A DNA stretch of 64,000 nt from G965233625 sp965233625 (GTDB taxonomy: Bacteria; Planctomycetota; Planctomycetia; Pirellulales; Pirellulaceae): the NCBI GenBank assembly GCA_965233625.1, contig OZ247499.1:4960001-5024000 (forward strand). Reading direction: 5' to 3'. Position numbers and translations under genes: made by a program. How positions within the stretch are numbered: the first letter of the stretch is position 1; each line of letters starts with the position of its first letter. The notes beneath the pieces are model-generated. The model was not told the DNA's origin, did no database searches, and saw only the letters and a program-made list of their open reading frames with translations. Positions 1 through 7,396 of this stretch are shown here, piece after piece.

Positions 1-1275
1 ATCTGGCTGCGGTGGATTGCCGTGGCGGGACAGCTGGTGACTATTGTGCTGTCGAAAGTGGTGATCGGGGCGCCACTGGACCTTTCGCTGCTGCTGGGGA
101 TTGTGGCGTTTACGGCGGCTTCGAACCTGGTGCTGACCGCGTGGATGCGTTACTTCCGGCAGAGCGGTTCGGCCAATCCGCGTGGTGCTGCGGAGCATCT
201 GGTGCTGGCGGGTGTGATGGCGCTGGACCTGATTTCGCTGACCGCGCTGCTGCATTTTTCAGGCGGCGCCTCGAACCCGTTCGCCATTTTCTACTTTGTG
301 AATATCGCGCTCTCGGCCGTGGTGCTGCCTTCAAAATGGGCGTGGCCCGTGGCGGTCATGGCGATAGCCTGTTTTGTGGCGTTGTTCTATGTCAGCCCTG
401 GCAGCGATCTCTTTACCAGCGTTCCGCCCACAGGCTTTGGGAGCGATGTCGTTGCCGAACAACGCTTGTGGCGGCAAGGAATGATCGCCGCGTTTATCGC
501 CTGTGCCGCCGTGACGACGTATTTCATCACCCGCCTGACAACGGAACTGCAGCAGCGTGAGCAGGCGTTACGCGAAGCAGAAATGCGGCAGGCCAAGAGC
601 CAGCGGTTAGAAGCCCTGGCCACCCTCGCTGCCGGCGCCGGTCACGAACTTGCCTCGCCGTTATCGACCATCGCCGTGGTTGCCAAAGAGCTAAGCAATC
701 ATCTGGACGGCGCCGATGTACCCGCTTCGGTCCGCGAAGATGTGGAGCTGATCCGCAGCGAACTGGCCCACTGCCGGACCATTCTAGATCGTATGGCAGG
801 CAACGCCGGTCAGGTGGCGGGCGAAGAATTCACGGACCTGCCTCTGGCGGAACTGGTGGACGAAATCCTGCTGGGTGTCCGCGGGCGTGAACGCGTAATC
901 GTGGACCTGCCAGAACCGCTTTCGCACGTCACCATTTCCGCGCCGCTGCAAAGTCTTTCGCAGGCTATCCGCGGTGTGGTGCAGAACGCGGTGGATAGCT
1001 CGCCGGAAGATCAACGGGTGCGGCTGGCTGTAGAGAAACGCGACACCGTGTTAAGGCTCATCATCCGTGACCGGGGCAGCGGCATGCCCGCCGAAGTGCT
1101 GGCCCGCGCGGGAGAGCCGTTCTTCACCACCAAGGCGCCGGGCCGCGGCATGGGCCTGGGGCTGTTTTTGGCACGAGCGGTCATCGAACGATTGGACGGC
1201 GATATTCAACTCAAGTCCAACGTCGGCCAGGGCACCACGGCAACGGTCGCGCTGCCGGTGAGTCTGCTGAGCTAA
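1..1275 (+). CDS. RegB/PrrB/ActS-like redox sensor histidine kinase (5' partial)
   Basis: Membrane sensor histidine kinase of the RegB family, which senses the quinone pool and cytoplasmic redox state and phosphorylates a RegA-type regulator. The frame is open to base 1 and the residues before the GTG at 22 (IWLRWIA) continue the first membrane helix, so the gene is cut by the window edge. Counting from that GTG, about six hydrophobic segments fill residues 1-175. GGASNPF at 81-87 matches the GGxxNPF quinone-site motif of RegB. The H-box GAGHELASPLSTIA has the phosphorylated His at 208. Cys251 in AHCRTIL matches the RegB redox cysteine. The ATPase boxes are NAVDSS, DRGSGMP and GMGLGLFLA. No RegA gene follows; the next gene is convergent, so the partner must lie upstream or elsewhere. 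Family assignment is strong; the sensed signal is inferred from RegB. Confidence 0.88.
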   Translation: MWLRWIAVAGQLVTIVLSKVVIGAPLDLSLLLGIVAFTAASNLVLTAWMRYFRQSGSANPRGAAEHLVLAGVMALDLISLTALLHFSGGASNPFAIFYFVNIALSAVVLPSKWAWPVAVMAIACFVALFYVSPGSDLFTSVPPTGFGSDVVAEQRLWRQGMIAAFIACAAVTTYFITRLTTELQQREQALREAEMRQAKSQRLEALATLAAGAGHELASPLSTIAVVAKELSNHLDGADVPASVREDVELIRSELAHCRTILDRMAGNAGQVAGEEFTDLPLAELVDEILLGVRGRERVIVDLPEPLSHVTISAPLQSLSQAIRGVVQNAVDSSPEDQRVRLAVEKRDTVLRLIIRDRGSGMPAEVLARAGEPFFTTKAPGRGMGLGLFLARAVIERLDGDIQLKSNVGQGTTATVALPVSLLS

Positions 1276-1286
1276 GCATGGCAGAC

Positions 1287-1361
1287 GTGTAGGTCACGCG
1301 CCTGCCTGACGACGTTTGAAGTGGATTACTTGGCATCGGCAGGCAGGCGCCTGCCCTACGT
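1287..1361. repeat. Palindromic intergenic repeat, family A copy 1
   Basis: Imperfect inverted repeat with arms at about 1287-1312 and 1336-1361, core CGCCTGCCTGAC / GCAGGCAGGCGCCTG, around a loop of roughly 23 bases. It fills the gap between two convergent genes and could end transcription from both sides. It is related to the copies at 10102-10176 and 57862-57890. The loop base pattern (TTGAAGTGGATT) also resembles the sequence beside the third copy (TTGAGGTGGATT). Confidence 0.75.
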
Positions 1362-1366
1362 GCTGT

Positions 1367-4300
1367 TTAGCGTTTTTCGAGGATGCCGGCGCCGAAGGTG
1401 AAGCCGCCGCCGAAGGCGCAGAGGCCGAAGCGGTCGCCTTTGCGGCTGGTGGGCGATAGATCGTCCAGGCACAGCGGGATGCTGGTGGACGAAGTATTGC
1501 CGTGGTTGCGGATGTTGCTGAACACGTCCGTGTCGATGCGGCTGGCGATGGCGTCGATAATCCGCTGGTTGGCCTGGTGAGGCACCACCATGTTCAGATC
1601 GTTCACGCTCAGGCCCTCTTTCGCACAGACGCGGGTCAGGCTGGCAATCATCGACCGCACGGCTTCGGTGAACACTTTGCGGCCCTGCATCTGGATAAAT
1701 CCATCGTGCATGCGTGGCACGGTCAAAGCCGAACCATCGTCGCCCTTGGCCGAAAGTTCCGGACGATGTACGCGCCAGCCGGCCGATTCGATATGGCTTT
1801 CGCCGTACAGAATGGTTGCTGAGGCAGCATCGCCAAACAGAATCGCCGTGTCGAAATCTTCCGGGTCCAGCAGCGGCGAAAGCACCTCGGCCGTGACGAT
1901 CAGCACACGCCCGTGCGGGGTGCTTTGCAGGAAGTCATAGCCGGCTTGCAGGGCGTACATGTACCCGCTGCAGGCGGCGTTGATGTCGTAAGCCTGCACC
2001 ATCATGTCGCCGCCTTTGCCATCGGACAGGCCGCTTAGCACCTGGCAGGCCATCGAAGGCGTGACGCTGTTGGGGCTTGTCGTGGCGCAGATGACCAGAT
2101 CCAGATCGGCCGGGATCAGCCCTTCCTGATCCAGCACTTTCCAGCACGCGCGGACGGCCATGTTGACGGCGTTTTCATCTTCGGACACCCAGAACCGGCT
2201 CTCGATACCGGTACGGCGGATGATGTCTTCGGCCGTCATGTTCAGATCACCGCCACGCTGTAGCGACAGCAGCTGATCGTTGGTGATATGACGGCTGCCT
2301 TCGACGGTGGCAATGCTTGACACCCCGACTTCAAACGCGCGGATATCGTCGTGACGACGCGGCACGCGGAGCCGTTCGGTGCTGGCTTTGCGTGTCAGGA
2401 TAGGCGTACCGGGCTGCTCTTGCGTGATTGGCTTCACGCGACGCCGGTCACTGGCCAGTTTGACGGTGAACAGCGGTTCGCCGACGGCGACGGTTTCACC
2501 TTCATCGGCAATGAGTTCTTCGACAGTGCCCGTGTGCGGCGAAGTCAATTCAAACACGCTCTTAGTAGCTTCCAGCGAAGCTACCAGCTGGCCACGTTCG
2601 ACTTTGTCACCCGGCTTCACCATCAGTTCGACCACCTGCACCGACTCATCGGCGGGGCCGCTACCGACGGCCTCGACGGCGGCGATGCCATCCTGGGCGG
2701 CGGTTTCCGGCTGTTGCCATTTCAGGTCCAGGTCCAGCATTTCCGCGGCGGTTGTCAGCACGCGTTTGAAGCTGGGCAGCACTTCTATCTGGTTGCCAAA
2801 GTTACACGGCACAAAGGTGTCAGCACGTGTCACCCGGCGGACTGCGACGGGTACGCGGACCTTTTCGCTAACGGTGGCGACAATCTCGGCGCCAACGCCG
2901 CAGGTATGATTGTCTTCGTGCACCACCACCATGTGAGCGGTTTTCTCCGCCGATGCGATCACGCTGTGCTGATCCCACGGCGCGATGGTTCGCAGGTCAA
3001 TAACTTCCGCTTCCACGCCGGCTGTCTCCAGCGCTTCAGCAGCCTGTTTGCAGATGCGGACGGTATTGCCCCAGCCGACAAAGGTAATGTCGCGGCCGCT
3101 GCGGACGATCCGTGCGGGGCCGATGGGCGTAAACTGCCCGGCGGTGTCTTCGGAAGTTGTATTAGCCGGATCGTTCAGGCAGCTCTTCGGATAGAAGAAG
3201 ATGCTGGGCCGTTCTGATTTGAACGCCGCGTTCAGCAGCCCCGTGGCGTCGGCCGCGGTGGAAGGCATAAACACGTCGATGCCCGGCGTATGCGCCATCA
3301 ACGATTCAAACGTCTGTGCGTGAAATGGTCCCAGGCCAGGGCGGAAGCCGCCACATGCAACCATCACAATCACCGGCGCCTGCCAGCCGCCATCGGTCCG
3401 CCAGTGCAAGCTGCCTAGCTCCGATACGATCTGGTTGTACGCCAGCGGCAGGAAGTCGGCGAACTGCAGGAACGCTACGGGCCGCCCGCCCGCCATCGCG
3501 CGTCCGATGCTGACACCCATGATGGTGGATTCGGTCAGCGGTGCGTTCTGCACACGTTTGCCAAATTCGTTGCTGAGGCCTTTAGTGACGCCGAAGACGT
3601 CGCCCTTGGGATCTTCAATATCCTGTCCGTACAACGTGACCCGGTCGTCGTTCTGCAGGCGTTCGTGCAGCACGGCGCCCATCGCTTCACGCATGGTGAG
3701 CTGTTTGCCTTCCTTGTTGCCACGCGTCTCATGCGAGGGATGCGTCAGCTCTGCCGGCAGCTGTTTGAGAGCGGTGAAGCTTGGTTCCGGTTCGGGTCCG
3801 GCGGCCGATGCATCTTCCGCCATCGCAACGGACCGGTCCGCCTGCTGACGGATGCTTTCCAGCTGCTGTGCGGTGCAGCCGTTTTCGAGCAGATGCGCGG
3901 CAAGGTTTTCGATCGGATCGCTACCTTCGGCAGCTTCGCGGATCTCTGCCTCTTCGCGGTAGATATTCTGGTCGTCAGCGTTGGTGTGGTTGGACAGACG
4001 TTCGACATCGAACACCACCAGTTGCGGCTCGCGGAGCATGCGCATGCGGCTGGTGATCTGGGCGAACTTGCGGTCGGCTTCCAGCGGTTTGCGACCGTTG
4101 ATGCGCTGAATTTTCATGCCGTAGAATTCAGACGGATCGCCATCGGGGTGCGAATAGAAGGTGCGGCCTTCGGTGGTCGTGGAAATCGCCCAGCGGTTAT
4201 CTTCCACCAGGAACAACACGGGCAGATTCTGGCGCACGGCTTCGGCGACGGCTTCCAGAAATTCGCCCTGTTGCGTGGTGCCATCGCCCACGCTGCACAG

Positions 4301-4705
4301 AACGATCGGGTTGCCGGGCTGATTCTTCACCTGGGCGGCGACGCCTGCGGCTTGCAACGCGCTGTTGCCAACAGGGCCGACGATGCTGAGCAATTTGAGC
4401 GCAGGGTCGCTCATGTGGGCGCTCATCTGCCGCCCGCGCGAGTGCGAATTCTGTTTGCAGAACAACGCATCGAAGAAGGCGCGGGGTGTAACGCCCCGCG
4501 CAAGCATGAGCGCTTTATCGCGATAGTGACAATGCAGCCAATCCGCGGCGGTCAGATGCGATGCGAGCGTAGCGGAGGCTTCGTGACCGGCGCCGGCGAC
4601 GTGAAAAAACGCCTCACCGCGGCCCGTAAGCTCCTGCTCTACCTGGTCAATGCGCCGCGCGGTGTACATCACGCGGTACAGTTCGAGCAATTTTTCAACT
4701 TCCAT
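1367..4705 (-). CDS. Fusion: 2-oxoacid dehydrogenase E1-alpha / E1-beta / lipoyl domain / ketoacyl-ACP synthase III
   Basis: One 1112-residue chain with four domains. Residues 1-320 are E1-alpha with the thiamine-diphosphate motif GDG (140-142) ending at Asn170. Residues 335-660 are E1-beta, including the FHAQTFESLMAHTPG block (His462). Residues 685-750 are a lipoyl domain with Lys715 in LEATKSVFEL. Residues 785-1112 are a FabH-type synthase with the full triad: Cys912 in NAACSGY, His1043 in VPHQANQ and Asn1070 in GNTSSTS. The E2 catalytic core, its subunit-binding domain and E3 are absent. By family knowledge E1 decarboxylates a branched-chain-type 2-oxoacid onto lipoate and KASIII condenses an acyl starter with malonyl-ACP. 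Direct hand-over from lipoate to the KAS cysteine is an inference. The ATG at 4705 follows GTGAG. The gene stands alone and converges with the RegB gene. Domain calls are near certain; substrate and product are unknown. Confidence 0.93.
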   Translation of the reverse strand: MEVEKLLELYRVMYTARRIDQVEQELTGRGEAFFHVAGAGHEASATLASHLTAADWLHCHYRDKALMLARGVTPRAFFDALFCKQNSHSRGRQMSAHMSDPALKLLSIVGPVGNSALQAAGVAAQVKNQPGNPIVLCSVGDGTTQQGEFLEAVAEAVRQNLPVLFLVEDNRWAISTTTEGRTFYSHPDGDPSEFYGMKIQRINGRKPLEADRKFAQITSRMRMLREPQLVVFDVERLSNHTNADDQNIYREEAEIREAAEGSDPIENLAAHLLENGCTAQQLESIRQQADRSVAMAEDASAAGPEPEPSFTALKQLPAELTHPSHETRGNKEGKQLTMREAMGAVLHERLQNDDRVTLYGQDIEDPKGDVFGVTKGLSNEFGKRVQNAPLTESTIMGVSIGRAMAGGRPVAFLQFADFLPLAYNQIVSELGSLHWRTDGGWQAPVIVMVACGGFRPGLGPFHAQTFESLMAHTPGIDVFMPSTAADATGLLNAAFKSERPSIFFYPKSCLNDPANTTSEDTAGQFTPIGPARIVRSGRDITFVGWGNTVRICKQAAEALETAGVEAEVIDLRTIAPWDQHSVIASAEKTAHMVVVHEDNHTCGVGAEIVATVSEKVRVPVAVRRVTRADTFVPCNFGNQIEVLPSFKRVLTTAAEMLDLDLKWQQPETAAQDGIAAVEAVGSGPADESVQVVELMVKPGDKVERGQLVASLEATKSVFELTSPHTGTVEELIADEGETVAVGEPLFTVKLASDRRRVKPITQEQPGTPILTRKASTERLRVPRRHDDIRAFEVGVSSIATVEGSRHITNDQLLSLQRGGDLNMTAEDIIRRTGIESRFWVSEDENAVNMAVRACWKVLDQEGLIPADLDLVICATTSPNSVTPSMACQVLSGLSDGKGGDMMVQAYDINAACSGYMYALQAGYDFLQSTPHGRVLIVTAEVLSPLLDPEDFDTAILFGDAASATILYGESHIESAGWRVHRPELSAKGDDGSALTVPRMHDGFIQMQGRKVFTEAVRSMIASLTRVCAKEGLSVNDLNMVVPHQANQRIIDAIASRIDTDVFSNIRNHGNTSSTSIPLCLDDLSPTSRKGDRFGLCAFGGGFTFGAGILEKR

Positions 4706-4951
4706 GTATTCTCACCCGGACGGTCTGGGATTTTCCGGCTCGAGTCGTGCGGGCGACGGCCACCCACAAGGGTCATTCTGCGTGCTTCTTGCTGTAAGTC
4801 TCGGCGATTTGAAGAGTCTGGGCGGCTAACTTGGGGTGAAAACAAGCGTCCGTGCTGGTGTTTCGTCCCTGTAACAGCCTTACACTCTTATCGGTTATTC
4901 CTGCTGTGCGGCTTGTGTAAGTTTTTCACTCTGTGCGGGAAATCGAGCTAC

Positions 4952-5107
4952 ATGAACGCGTTTACCAGAACCCGTAAAAAGAAAAAAGGCCATCTGCAGA
5001 GAATGAAATCTGCTTGTTTCCCCGATGCACACGCAATCGCCCGCGAAACACGCGACGAAGCCGTCCGTAGTTTTTACGAACCGCTTCTTTCTGGCGTGCG
5101 TAATTAA
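4952..5107 (+). CDS. Possible short basic protein in a 520-base gap
   Basis: The stretch 4706-5225 has no convincing gene and is noticeably AT-richer than its surroundings. The only candidate is this 51-codon frame, beginning MNAFTRTRKKKKGH, with a lysine/arginine-rich start and a weak GGGAAA upstream. It resembles nothing I recognise. It may be noise; the gap may instead hold the promoter of the E1-KAS fusion on the minus strand. Confidence 0.2.
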   Translation: MNAFTRTRKKKKGHLQRMKSACFPDAHAIARETRDEAVRSFYEPLLSGVRN

Positions 5108-5191
5108 GATGGACGGCTACAAAATCGACTTGTCCACCAGCGTTGCTAGCAGCCTTACCATGCCAGCGGCGTCATCAAAGTGCTTTTTGTA

Positions 5192-5219
5192 TTGAAGCTC
5201 CAACCTTCACGCCTAAAAT
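5192..5219 (+). promoter_or_regulatory. Possible sigma-70-type promoter giving a leaderless transcript
   Basis: TTGAAG (5192-5197), a 16-base spacer and TAAAAT (5214-5219) lie directly before the ATG at 5226. If used, transcription would begin at or within a base or two of the start codon, which fits the lack of any Shine-Dalgarno sequence there. Assigned by eye only. Confidence 0.35.
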
Positions 5220-5225
5220 AATTGC

Positions 5226-5633
5226 ATGAGCAATTTGCGGAACATTCTTTTTCTGTTGCTGAGCGTCGGCCTGGTACTACCAGGCTACGTTAACTCTTCG
5301 TGCGCTTGCGCGGTTGAGGCTTCAGATCAATGTACATGTGCTGCGGCGGCGGAAACTCCAACTTGCTGCACTCCTCCGCATTCAACCCGGTTGGATTGCC
5401 AGCAGAGTTGCGAAGAGGGTTGCCGGTCCGACTGCGGCTGCGCTGCGGCGAGTGACATCGATGTTGCTCCCATCAGCACGACCAGCGCTGAGCCGTTAGA
5501 TTTTGCGACAGACGCCAGCCCACTGCCCCGGTTCTTCACAGCTCAACGCGCTGTTGAACCCGCCGTCATCCACCACGCACGACCGCCTGGGCACAACCAG
5601 CGTCAGGCGTCTCTTTCGGTGTGGTTGAAATAA
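5226..5633 (+). CDS. Small exported cysteine-rich protein, unknown function
   Basis: A 135-residue protein with a clear signal peptide (hydrophobic residues about 8-22, cleavage probably near NSS/CAC). The mature N-terminal half has about 13 cysteines within residues 26-73, in clusters such as CACA, CTCA, TCC and GCRSDCGC. The C-terminal half is cysteine-free, proline- and histidine-containing, with no recognised domain. It is followed 55 bases later by a second exported Cys-rich gene, so the two probably act together. Possible roles are extracytoplasmic metal binding or disulphide-linked envelope structure; the sequence does not decide. There is no Shine-Dalgarno before the ATG, but a promoter-like pair ends just upstream. 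Confidence 0.6.
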   Translation: MSNLRNILFLLLSVGLVLPGYVNSSCACAVEASDQCTCAAAAETPTCCTPPHSTRLDCQQSCEEGCRSDCGCAAASDIDVAPISTTSAEPLDFATDASPLPRFFTAQRAVEPAVIHHARPPGHNQRQASLSVWLK

Positions 5634-5688
5634 TTCTCCAAAGCTCAGTTGCTGTTTCATTGACATCAATTTTGCTTGGAGAATATCT

Positions 5689-5910
5689 ATGTTTAAGAAA
5701 GCATTTCTCGCTCTGGTTGTTTCCAGCGCCTTTGTGGCTGCCCCGTTTGCCTATGCTGCGTACAGCGGCTCTGCGGGTGCGACTTGTGCATGTTGTGGCG
5801 TCGATTGCACATGCGAAGCCTGCGTTTGCGACGAGGCTGGCTGTGCCTGCGATACGGGGGGCGATTGCTTCTGCACCTCCGGCTGCTGCACAACGTGTTG
5901 CGCTAAGTAA
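5689..5910 (+). CDS. Small exported Cys-rich, metallothionein-like protein
   Basis: A 73-residue protein. Residues 1-23 are a signal peptide ending AYA. The mature part, about 50 residues, contains 15 cysteines, mostly as CxC, CxxC and CC pairs, with very few hydrophobic residues. That density is like a metallothionein, but those are cytoplasmic and I see no match to a known subfamily; a secreted metal-binding peptide or a disulphide-rich envelope protein are the main options. GGAGA lies 8 bases before the ATG. It lies 55 bases after a related Cys-rich gene and is closed by a strong hairpin, so the pair forms a small transcription unit. Confidence 0.65.
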   Translation: MFKKAFLALVVSSAFVAAPFAYAAYSGSAGATCACCGVDCTCEACVCDEAGCACDTGGDCFCTSGCCTTCCAK

Positions 5911-5927
5911 CGACTAAACTAACTGCG

Positions 5928-5969
5928 CTGGCCGCTCTGGCAGACCGCTTGAGCGGCCAGTTGCATTTT
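5928..5969 (+). terminator. Rho-independent terminator-like hairpin
   Basis: A perfect 10-bp stem, CTGGCCGCTC (5928-5937) with GAGCGGCCAG (5951-5960), a 13-base loop and a T-rich tail (TTGCATTTT). It lies 17 bases after the stop of the Cys-rich gene. Confidence 0.7.
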
Positions 5970-6130
5970 GAGAGACGTTGTACACTCATTATTCAATACA
6001 CACCACGATGCGATTTGTTGACCCTGTGCGGTAGCGCCCTTACACTTGCGCGACCATGCCCCCAAATGCGCCGCGAACGGCTCATCAAAGTTAAATCACA
6101 GTTTCGACGCTAACTGACTACCACATATTC

Positions 6131-7375
6131 ATGCGACACCTACTAAACCTGTTCCTACTGTGTGTCATCTTGTGCCTGCCGGCGGTGGCGGTTGCTGGTG
6201 AAGCGGCTTTGCTGCGTGTGGATGCGGACTTTGCGGGTGGGTCTTGCGAGGTGCAGCAGATTGATCAGCAGTCGCGCACCATCCGCTTCAAACCGGCGAC
6301 CCGCGCCGGACGGGGCTGGGTCTGCTGGTGGTACTTCAAGGTGGAAGGTGCACAGCAGGGCGAAACGCTGACGCTGGACTGCGGACCGGCGCCGTGGGCT
6401 ACACCTTTGCAGGCCACTTACAGCACCGATAACAAAACCTGGCGCCAGACAGATGCGGGTGCGAAGTCTGGCAGCCGCATCGTTTACAAGTTGAAGGCGC
6501 CGGCCGCGCAGTTCTGGGTGGCATGGGGGCCGCCGTTCACGCACCTTCAGGCGGCGGAGATGGTGCGGCAGGCCGCGCAATCGCCTTACGCCACCAGCTT
6601 TCAGCTTTGCACCACACGCGATGGCCGCACCACGCCAGCGCTGCGCGTGCATCAACCGCCTTCAACGGACGAGGAAAAGCAGCAGGCAGCCGGAAGGCCG
6701 CTTTATGGCATCTGGGTGCAGGCCCGTCAGCACGCGTGGGAGTCTGGTTCAAGCTGGGTCTGCCAGGGTTTTACAGACTGGCTGCTATCGGACGATCCCC
6801 GCGCCGAGCGGTTGCGGAAAACGGCCGTGATTCACATCACGCCAGTGATGGATATCGATAGTGTCGCCGTTGGCGCTGGCGGGAAAAATCAGAAGCCGCA
6901 GGATCATAACCGCGACTGGAGCGAGAAGCCGCACTGGCCGGCTGTGGCCGCGGCGATGAAGAAAATCAAACAGGCTAACGCCGCCGGCCGGTTCGACCTG
7001 TTCCTGGATCTGCACAATCCGGCTGCGGGCAACAAGAATCCTTACTTCTACATTACGCCCCCGAATCTGCTGCAGGAAAGCGGTCGCCGCAACCTTGCGC
7101 GGTTTCTTGCCGCAGCACGGGAAGAAATCCGTGGCCCGCTGAAGTTCACCGGCACAGCGCAGGAATCGGGGCCGGGGTACGACCCTAACTGGCGGAACAT
7201 CAGCAAGAACTGGGTGTCGTTCAACACGGCGCCGCATGTGACGGCGGTCACGCTGGAAACCCCCTGGAATACGCCGGCAAGCACCACCAGCGGTTATCAG
7301 ACCACGGGGCGGCAACTGGGCCAGGCTGTGGAGCGGTATCTACGGCTCAACCCCCGCGGCGGCGTGAGCGAATAG
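6131..7375 (+). CDS. Secreted M14-family zinc carboxypeptidase (CCP-like)
   Basis: A 414-residue protein with a signal peptide (residues 1-22), an N-terminal beta-rich domain (about 25-135) and an M14 peptidase domain (about 140-410). Zinc ligands are visible as HAWE (His201, Glu204) and LDLH (His295). HNRDW (259-263) fits the substrate-binding NR pair, and Glu376 in TLETPWN is the likely catalytic glutamate. The two-domain order and the ARQH-x-x-E-x-x-SSW motif resemble the cytosolic carboxypeptidase (M14B) branch, but this copy is exported, so it more likely trims peptides or wall fragments outside the cytoplasm. No good ribosome-binding site precedes the ATG. It ends 21 bases from the convergent TrhO-RluA gene. 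Confidence 0.85.
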   Translation: MRHLLNLFLLCVILCLPAVAVAGEAALLRVDADFAGGSCEVQQIDQQSRTIRFKPATRAGRGWVCWWYFKVEGAQQGETLTLDCGPAPWATPLQATYSTDNKTWRQTDAGAKSGSRIVYKLKAPAAQFWVAWGPPFTHLQAAEMVRQAAQSPYATSFQLCTTRDGRTTPALRVHQPPSTDEEKQQAAGRPLYGIWVQARQHAWESGSSWVCQGFTDWLLSDDPRAERLRKTAVIHITPVMDIDSVAVGAGGKNQKPQDHNRDWSEKPHWPAVAAAMKKIKQANAAGRFDLFLDLHNPAAGNKNPYFYITPPNLLQESGRRNLARFLAAAREEIRGPLKFTGTAQESGPGYDPNWRNISKNWVSFNTAPHVTAVTLETPWNTPASTTSGYQTTGRQLGQAVERYLRLNPRGGVSE

Positions 7376-7396
7376 CAAGCTTCAGGACTAACAAGC

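Noticed and set aside
685..1014. Antisense frame over the histidine kinase core
   Set aside because: Short shadow without start signal; the kinase motifs are intact on the plus strand.
2351..3217. A 288-codon open frame antisense to the lipoyl and E1-beta part of the same gene
   Set aside because: Shadow frame of a well-supported gene with no start signal or recognised domain.
3665..5107. A 480-codon open frame antisense to the E1-KAS fusion
   Set aside because: It has no family-like sequence, covers the strand opposite a gene with intact catalytic motifs, and reflects GC-rich codon bias. Only its last 51 codons, outside the fusion gene, are kept as a weak candidate.
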